From positions 1 through 64,000 of the forward strand of contig NZ_LQOT01000069.1 of NCBI RefSeq assembly GCF_002101585.1: a DNA stretch of 64,000 nt, read 5' to 3'. The notes below the pieces were generated by a model. That model worked only from the letters and a program-made list of their open reading frames with translations, was not told the origin of the DNA and did not search any database. The position numbers were made by a program, and so were the translations under genes. Shown here piece after piece: positions 59,209 through 64,000 of this stretch (position 1 is the first letter of the stretch; each line of letters opens with the position of its first letter). The DNA comes from Mycolicibacter engbaekii (lineage in GTDB: Bacteria > Actinomycetota > Actinomycetes > Mycobacteriales > Mycobacteriaceae).

Positions 59209-59298
59209 TCAGCGACAACGACAACAGCAGCAGCCCGCGGTGCGGCACAGGTCGACTGTGCGGCGTTTGGTGAGCACAAGCTCAATGCGGGCGAACAC
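59209..59298 (-). CDS. Leaderless poly-cysteine leader peptide (29 residues)
   Basis: GTG 59298 opens a 29-residue ORF ending GCCCCRCR, with six Cys in total. TAGGCT (59306-59311) lies exactly 7 nt upstream, so the mRNA should start at the GTG. Poly-Cys leaderless ORFs upstream of cysA2-type operons in mycobacteria have been described as cysteine-responsive attenuators. When Cys-tRNA is scarce, ribosomes stall on the Cys codons and downstream genes are expressed. The 92-nt segment to the next gene holds CGCG-TTTT-CGCG and ATGCC-GT-GGCAT hairpins that could act in this switch. Confidence 0.85.
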   Translation of the reverse strand: MFARIELVLTKRRTVDLCRTAGCCCCRCR

Positions 59299-59305
59299 GA
59301 CGTAC

Positions 59306-59336
59306 AGCCTACCCAACGCAGGGCTGGTCAGGTCAA
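59306..59336 (-). promoter_or_regulatory. Promoter of the leader peptide and sulfur operon
   Basis: -35 TTGACC (59336-59331), 19-bp spacer, -10 TAGGCT (59311-59306). The -35 is inside the end of thiX, so the sulfur operon can be expressed separately from thiX-lmeA. Confidence 0.6.
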
Positions 59337-59747
59337 CAGGGGTTCGAGGGCCGAACGCAGGTCCGCAAGCGTCGGGACGCCGCTGGCGCGGTATCGCTGC
59401 CGGCCGTTCGTGTCGAAGATCACCGTGGTCGGCAGCGACAACACCGAGAACCTGCGGGCGGCCTCCGGGTTGGCGTCGATGTCGACTTCTTGATGGGGGA
59501 CACCCCCGAGGTCGTCGCAGACCTTCTCGACCACACGGCGCACCCCGGCGCACGGTCCGCACCATGGCGCGGAGAAGTGCACCACCGCCGGCCGGCCGGG
59601 CTCCAGGCCGAGGAAGGCGGCGTCGGCGCCCGCGGTGGAGTCGCTGCTGCTCTCGGGCAGTTCCCGCAAGACTCCGCCGCGCCGGTTCAGCCACCATCCG
59701 ATCGCCCCGGCGGCCAGCAGGGCGGTGATGATCGCGATGACGCTCAT
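59328..59747 (-). CDS. thiX: Membrane-anchored thioredoxin-like protein
   Basis: The 139-residue protein has an N-terminal membrane helix (~2-20) and a thioredoxin fold with active site SAPWCGPCAGV (~62) and the cis-Pro loop LSLPTTVIF. It may keep thiols reduced near the membrane for the sulfur-transfer operon. It overlaps lmeA by 4 bp. Matches Rv0816c. Confidence 0.92.
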   Translation of the reverse strand: MSVIAIITALLAAGAIGWWLNRRGGVLRELPESSSDSTAGADAAFLGLEPGRPAVVHFSAPWCGPCAGVRRVVEKVCDDLGGVPHQEVDIDANPEAARRFSVLSLPTTVIFDTNGRQRYRASGVPTLADLRSALEPLLT

Positions 59748-60535
59748 CGCGGGCGGAACTCCGGCAAGGTGACCGTCATGTCGTCGGCGATGCCCTCGAT
59801 GATCACGTCGGACCCACGGGCGCCCTGGGTGGTCGGGACCACCCCGAACGGCAGCCGCTGCTGGGGCAGGCTGCCACGGAACGCGGTCAGCACCGCGACG
59901 CGCTGCTCGTCGGGAACATCCTGATCGGCGGTGTCCGGGCCGGTGAGGATGCCCGTCGGGGTGATGACCAAGGTGCTGTGGTCCGGCCCGGCCATCGACA
60001 GGTCCACCGCCACGCTCACCCGCTTGCCGAAGCCCGCGGGGGTGCCGGTGAACACCAGGCCGTGGCTGCTGGAGATTCCGGACTCGGTGGTGCCGCCGGT
60101 GTTGTCGTCGGTCTCGGCCGGCGGGGCCTCCACCATCAGGTCGCGGATTCCCAGATAGCGGCCCAAATGCACAGAGCCGATGATAATTCGGCTCTCCAGT
60201 TTGGCCACCGGGATCGGAGCGTCGGGCCGGAACCGCCAGGTGGCCTCGGTCAGGTCGACCGAGTGCATGGTGGCCTCGAGCATCGCCTTGCCGATCATCG
60301 GCTGCGCGACGGCGGGTGCCTTGATCTCCACTTCGTCGTAGTGATCACGGCGTGCCTGCGGCAGAAATGGGAAGCCCAGGATCGCCACGAACGGGTCCGC
60401 GGTGAGGTCGGTGGCCTGGCGTACGGCCCGGGATAATTGGTACTCGGCGTAGACGCCCGCTCCGAAATCGAACCCGGCTACCGCCACGACCAGTGCCGCC
60501 ATCGCGGCCGACATCCCGATAAGCACCCTGCGCAC
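59744..60535 (-). CDS. lmeA: DUF2993 exported protein, LmeA-like (lipomannan elongation)
   Basis: The 263-residue protein has an N-terminal signal/anchor (~5-28, MSAAMAALVVAVAGFDFGAGVYAEY) and a DUF2993 lipid-binding-type domain (~45-260). The M. smegmatis orthologue of Rv0817c, LmeA, is reported to affect mannan elongation of lipomannan. Orthology is inferred from gene order and pattern. It diverges from the GlnR-like gene. Confidence 0.88.
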   Translation of the reverse strand: MRRVLIGMSAAMAALVVAVAGFDFGAGVYAEYQLSRAVRQATDLTADPFVAILGFPFLPQARRDHYDEVEIKAPAVAQPMIGKAMLEATMHSVDLTEATWRFRPDAPIPVAKLESRIIIGSVHLGRYLGIRDLMVEAPPAETDDNTGGTTESGISSSHGLVFTGTPAGFGKRVSVAVDLSMAGPDHSTLVITPTGILTGPDTADQDVPDEQRVAVLTAFRGSLPQQRLPFGVVPTTQGARGSDVIIEGIADDMTVTLPEFRPR

Positions 60536-60560
60536 CGAGTCATTCTGGCAGGTCGCACGC

Positions 60561-60566
60561 TATCGT
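60561..60566 (+). promoter_or_regulatory. -10 box candidate for the GlnR-like gene
   Basis: TATCGT fits TANNNT and is ~30 nt before the TTG start, in the 60-bp gap between divergent genes. Confidence 0.35.
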
Positions 60567-60595
60567 TAGAGCACCTGGGACGCTGGAGGGCCTCG

Positions 60596-61357
60596 TTGGA
60601 GCTACTGCTGTTGACTGCTGACATGCACCCCGACGGGGTGTTGCCGTCCCTGTCGCTGCTGGCACACACCGTGCGAACGGCTGCGCCGGAGGTCTCTGCG
60701 CTGCTTGAAGCCGGTTCGGCCGAGGTGGTTCTGGTGGACGCGCGCACCGATTTGGCGGGGGCACGTGGGCTGTGCCGGCTGCTGAGTGCCACCGCGGGGT
60801 CGGTTCCGGTGGTCGCGGTCGTGACCGAAGGCGGTCTGGTGGCGGTCAACGCCGAATGGGGCATCGACGAGATCCTGCTTCCGGGTACCGGACCGGCGGA
60901 GACCGATGCCCGGCTGCGGCTGTTGACGGGCCGGCGCGGCGCACCGGCCGCCGAGCAGGCGTCCGGACAGACCAAGCTCGGTGAGCTGGTGATCGACGAG
61001 GGCACCTACACCGCGCGGTTGCGGGGCAAGCCGCTGGACCTGACTTACAAGGAGTTCGAGCTGCTCAAGTACCTCACGCAGCACGTCGGCCGGGTCTTCA
61101 CCCGGGCGCAGTTGCTGCAGGAGGTGTGGGGCTACGACTTCTTCGGCGGCACACGCACGGTCGATGTGCACGTCCGGCGATTGCGCGCCAAACTCGGGCC
61201 GGAATACGAGTCGTTGATCGGCACGGTTCGCAATGTCGGCTACAAGGCGGTCCGGCCGGCGCGGGGACAACACGCCGCGGACGCCGCGAATGACGAAGTG
61301 CTCGACGACCTCAACGGTGCCGACGGCGGTGCGCCCGAGTCACTGACCAGTCAGTGA
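60596..61357 (+). CDS. glnR: OmpR-family atypical response regulator, GlnR-like (Rv0818-like)
   Basis: The 253-residue protein has a degenerate receiver domain (~1-120) that lacks the usual acidic cluster near its N-terminus (MELLLLTADMHPDG). A winged-helix domain follows (PLDLTYKEFELLKYLTQHVGRVFTRAQLLQEVWGYDFFGGTRTVDVHVRRLRAKL). GlnR controls nitrogen genes in mycobacteria without a cognate kinase. TTG 60596 is used: GGAGG lies ~7 nt upstream and the conserved start MELLLLT begins there. It overlaps mshD by 4 bp. Confidence 0.9.
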   Translation: MELLLLTADMHPDGVLPSLSLLAHTVRTAAPEVSALLEAGSAEVVLVDARTDLAGARGLCRLLSATAGSVPVVAVVTEGGLVAVNAEWGIDEILLPGTGPAETDARLRLLTGRRGAPAAEQASGQTKLGELVIDEGTYTARLRGKPLDLTYKEFELLKYLTQHVGRVFTRAQLLQEVWGYDFFGGTRTVDVHVRRLRAKLGPEYESLIGTVRNVGYKAVRPARGQHAADAANDEVLDDLNGADGGAPESLTSQ

Positions 61358-62256
61358 CCACTCCGCACTGGCATGGCGCACTGACCGCGGACCAGCAGCG
61401 GCAGGTTCGTGAGCTGATCGCCGCCGCCGGCGAGCACGACGGCGTCGCGCCGGTGGGGGAGCAGGTGCTGCGTGAGCTCGCCGCCGCTCGCACCGAACAC
61501 TTGGTCGTCGCCGACGGTGCCGCCGTGGTGGGTTACCTGAATCTGGCTGCCGGCGACGCGATCCCGATGGCCGAGCTGGTGGTGGCGCCGCCGGCCCGGC
61601 GCCGGGGCCTGGGGACGACGATGGCCCGCGCCGCGCTGGGCAGAACCGGCGGCCAGACCCGGTTCTGGGCCCATGGCACCCTGCCCGCCGCCCGCGCAAC
61701 CGCTCACGCCCTGGGGCTGGTCGCGGTCCGCGAATTGCTGCAGATGCGCAGGTCACTGCGGGGCGTACCGGAGCCGGCGATTCCGCCGGGCGTGTCGATC
61801 CGCAGCTATGCGGGCCCCGCCGACGACGCCGAGTTGCTGCGGGTCAACAATGCCGCGTTCGCTTGGCACCCGGAGCAGAGCGGCTGGACGGCGGACGATC
61901 TCGCGCAACGGCGCGCCGAGGCCTGGTTCGACCCGGCCGGCCTGTTTCTGGCGTTCGACGGACCGACGCTGCTCGGGTTCCACTGGACGAAGATCCACCG
62001 CGGCAAGCCGGGTGCCGAAAGCGCGGGGGAGGTCTACGTCGTCGGGGTCGATCCGGCTGCCCAGGGACGCGGCCTGGGTCGGGTGCTCACCGAGGTGGGG
62101 CTGGTTTATCTCGCCGAGCGGCTCGCCGATGTCGACCAGCCGATGGTGCTGCTGTATGTCGAGGCGGACAACACCGCGGCGTTGCGCACCTACGAGCAGT
62201 TGGGTTTCGCCGTGTACAGCGTCGACACCGCTTACGCCGCGGTTGACCAGGCCTGA
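61354..62256 (+). CDS. mshD: Mycothiol synthase
   Basis: MshD acetylates Cys-GlcN-Ins with acetyl-CoA, the last step of mycothiol synthesis. The 300-residue protein has two GNAT domains. The N-terminal one holds ELVVAPPARRRGLGTTMAR and the active C-terminal one EVYVVGVDPAAQGRGLGRVLTEVG (acetyl-CoA loop). GTG 61354 overlaps the GlnR-like stop. Matches Rv0819. Confidence 0.95.
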   Translation: MTTPHWHGALTADQQRQVRELIAAAGEHDGVAPVGEQVLRELAAARTEHLVVADGAAVVGYLNLAAGDAIPMAELVVAPPARRRGLGTTMARAALGRTGGQTRFWAHGTLPAARATAHALGLVAVRELLQMRRSLRGVPEPAIPPGVSIRSYAGPADDAELLRVNNAAFAWHPEQSGWTADDLAQRRAEAWFDPAGLFLAFDGPTLLGFHWTKIHRGKPGAESAGEVYVVGVDPAAQGRGLGRVLTEVGLVYLAERLADVDQPMVLLYVEADNTAALRTYEQLGFAVYSVDTAYAAVDQA

Positions 62257-62271
62257 CAACTCGCCCAATCA

Positions 62272-62293
62272 ATTCACCACCCGTTCATCTGCC
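62272..62293 (+). promoter_or_regulatory. Pho-box-like direct repeat before pstS
   Basis: ATTCACC (62272-62278) and GTTCATC (62283-62289) are 11 nt apart, the unit spacing of actinobacterial PHO boxes (consensus G(G/T)TCAYYY). They lie 77-94 bp before the pstS start. A RegX3/PhoP-type regulator is the likely reader. Confidence 0.5.
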
Positions 62294-62365
62294 CGGTGGT
62301 TGCCATCCATGAGTGCCGCATACGTTCCGGAGTGATCTCAATGCCGAGTGAGAAAGCGAGAACTG

Positions 62366-63484
62366 ATGACACGCACGACGGCGGGTCTTGCGCTGGTGGC
62401 AGCCGCTATGACCGGGCTGGCGCTGAGCGGCTGTGGCAGCGACGACAACAGTGCGAGCGCGACGAGCACCGGGATCACCACGGGCGCAGCGGATTCCGCT
62501 GAGTGCTCCGGAAAGAGCACGTTGACTGCCGAGGGCTCGACCGCTCAGCAGAATGCGATCGCGGTGTTCAACCAGGTGTGGGGCAAGCAGTGCGCGGGAA
62601 AGAACCTGTCCTACAACCCGACCGGTTCGGGCGCGGGCCGCGAACAGTTCATCGCCGGGCACGTCGACTTCGCCGGATCCGATTCGCCGTTGAGCCAAGC
62701 GCAGGTGGCCGAGGCCGCTGCCCGGTGCGGCCAGAACCCGGCGTGGCATCTGCCGCTGGTGTTCGGGCCGGTCAGCATCGCCTACAACCTCGACGGGGTG
62801 GACAACCTGGTGGTCAACGGCGATGTGCTCGCCGGCATCTTCAGCGGCGGCATCACCCGTTGGGACGACCCCGCGCTGGTCGCCCTCAACCCGGGAACGC
62901 AGCTGCCCGCGATGGACATCACGCCGATCTACCGATCGGACTCCTCGGGCACCACCGACAACTTCCAGAAGTACCTCAGCGCCGCAGCGCCGCAGGCCTG
63001 GACCAAGGGCGAGGGCAGTGAATTCCAGGGCGGCGTGGGCGAGGGCGCCCAGAAGTCGGCCGGGGTGGTGCAGGCGGTGCAGAGCACGCCGGGTGCCGTC
63101 GGCTATGTCGAGAAGGGCTTCGCCGACCAGGCCGGCCTGCTCTCGGCGCTGATCGACTCCGGCTCGGGAGCAGTCGCGGCGACCGATGACACGGCCGGTG
63201 CCGCGATCCAGTCCGCCGGATTCCTCTCCGAGGACAGCAACGACATGCGCCTGGACCTGAGGTCGCTGTATGGCACCAAGCAGGCTGCTGCCTACCCGCT
63301 AGTCTTGGTGACCTACGAGATCGTCTGTTCGAAGGGCTACGACGCCGACACCTCGGCCGGCGTGAAGTCTTTCCTGCGGTCGGCCTCCACCAGCGGCCAG
63401 GGCGAACTGGCCGCTGCCGGATACGTTCGGTTACCGGACCAGTTGAAACGGCGCTTGAGTGCCGCCATCGACGCGATCCAGTAG
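62366..63484 (+). CDS. pstS: Phosphate ABC transporter substrate-binding lipoprotein
   Basis: The 372-residue lipoprotein has a signal peptide with lipobox LALSGC (Cys at ~27). A PBP-like domain has phosphate-site segments AEGSTAQQNA, DFAGSDSPLS and YRSDSSGTTDNFQKYL. It captures phosphate at the outer membrane face for PstCAB. ATG 62366 gives a proper signal; GTG 62348 adds six residues. pstC follows. Confidence 0.94.
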   Translation: MTRTTAGLALVAAAMTGLALSGCGSDDNSASATSTGITTGAADSAECSGKSTLTAEGSTAQQNAIAVFNQVWGKQCAGKNLSYNPTGSGAGREQFIAGHVDFAGSDSPLSQAQVAEAAARCGQNPAWHLPLVFGPVSIAYNLDGVDNLVVNGDVLAGIFSGGITRWDDPALVALNPGTQLPAMDITPIYRSDSSGTTDNFQKYLSAAAPQAWTKGEGSEFQGGVGEGAQKSAGVVQAVQSTPGAVGYVEKGFADQAGLLSALIDSGSGAVAATDDTAGAAIQSAGFLSEDSNDMRLDLRSLYGTKQAAAYPLVLVTYEIVCSKGYDADTSAGVKSFLRSASTSGQGELAAAGYVRLPDQLKRRLSAAIDAIQ

Positions 63485-63509
63485 GCGGCGTCCCGCGAGC
63501 GATCAGGGG

Positions 63510-64000
63510 GTGTCAAGCATCGCCGACTCGTCTGTGTCAACGCCTGCGTCATCGGTGACATCGAGGACGGTGCGTTCCGCCGCAAGCCGCCTTCAGGACC
63601 GGATATTCCGGCTGTCCGCGGCCGGCTCGGCGGTGCTGATCATCGTCGTGATCACGGCTGTCGGGGGTTTCCTGCTGCTGCGCGCGATACCGGCGCTGCA
63701 GCGCAACCGGGAGAACTTCTTCACCTACGGCGGCAGTTGGGTCACCACCGACACCTCCGCCATGCATTTCGGCATCGCCGAGATGCTGCAGGTGACGGTG
63801 TTCGTCTCGCTGTTCGCCCTGTTGCTGGCCATGCCGGTTGCCCTGGGTGTGGCGGTCTATCTCGCCGAATACGCGCCCCGGCGCCTCGTCGGGCCGCTGG
63901 GATACATGGTGGAACTGCTGGCCGCGGTGCCGTCGATCATCTACGGGGCGTGGGGGCTGTACGTGCTCGCTCCGCGGTTGCGGGGCACCGCGCTGTGGCT
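63510..64000 (+). CDS. pstC: Phosphate ABC transporter permease PstC (5' part, runs off window)
   Basis: The frame is open from GTG 63510 to the window end (163 codons). After ~40 Ser/Thr-rich residues comes a membrane helix (AAGSAVLIIVVITAVGGFLLL), then WVTTDTSAMHFGIAEMLQVTVFVSLFALLLAMPVALGVAVYLAEYAPRRL and VELLAAVPSIIYGAWG, the typical PstC permease start. GTG 63534 is an alternative start. The rest lies outside. Confidence 0.88.
   Translation, partial: MSSIADSSVSTPASSVTSRTVRSAASRLQDRIFRLSAAGSAVLIIVVITAVGGFLLLRAIPALQRNRENFFTYGGSWVTTDTSAMHFGIAEMLQVTVFVSLFALLLAMPVALGVAVYLAEYAPRRLVGPLGYMVELLAAVPSIIYGAWGLYVLAPRLRGTALW

Noticed and set aside
1..64000. tRNA, rRNA or tmRNA genes
   Set aside because: I saw no tRNA-like cloverleaf with conserved T-loop sequence and no rRNA-like segment. 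A covariance-model scan would settle this.

Overview
The window is high-GC actinobacterial DNA and almost certainly comes from a mycobacterium. The evidence is PGRS-type glycine-rich proteins, a mycothiol synthase gene, an LmeA-type DUF2993 protein, a CYP126-like P450, an encapsulin/DyP pair, and a gene order that follows M. tuberculosis Rv0772 to Rv0819 (purD ... purB-cyp126 ... purC-ptrB ... purS-purQ ... cfp29-dyp-pepC ... purL ... purF, purM ... sseC2-cysA2-thiX-lmeA-glnR-like-mshD). That mapping is from memory of the family order, not from a search. The extra catabolic genes suggest an environmental species; I cannot name it.

Layout. 1-2976: C-terminal part of a PGRS protein with an 88-residue tandem repeat. 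3.1-25.2 kb: purD, small regulators and hydrolases, a two-gene proton-pumping transhydrogenase, purB, cyp126, a secreted PGRS-linked glycosidase, purC, ptrB, a thiol peroxidase, an FAD dehydrogenase, purS and purQ. 25.2-29.5 kb: a five-gene toluene/alkene-type diiron monooxygenase operon beside a MarR gene whose 5' end looks frameshifted. 29.5-39.6 kb: encapsulin with its DyP peroxidase cargo, pepC, purL, two alpha/beta hydrolases, a sterol-carrier-like protein and purF. 39.6-53.06 kb: an accessory catabolic island between purF and purM. 53.1-62.3 kb: purM and the conserved sulfur, mycothiol and envelope block. 62.3-64.0 kb: pstS and the start of pstC.

Seven enzymes of purine synthesis (PurD, PurB, PurC, PurSQL, PurF, PurM; eight genes) lie on the + strand, spread over 50 kb between unrelated genes. 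Many of these genes have a TANNNT -10-like box 6-8 nt before the start codon, which suggests leaderless transcripts.

The most unusual region is the 39.6-53.06 kb island. It holds two copies of a module made of a Rieske-type oxygenase plus a ~112-residue helical protein. One copy has a normal Cys2-His2 Rieske site. In the other, both histidine ligands are gone and two CxxC knuckles stand in their place, while the catalytic mononuclear-iron ligands are kept. Between the modules are a MoxR-type AAA ATPase, a VWA/MIDAS protein and an AveC-like membrane protein, a set resembling the CbbQ/CbbO and NorQ/NorD activases. An amidohydrolase without its HxH metal motif, an SDR, a TauD-type dioxygenase and two acyl-CoA dehydrogenases complete it. 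The substrate is unknown. No reductase gene is present for either the Rieske enzymes or the diiron monooxygenase.
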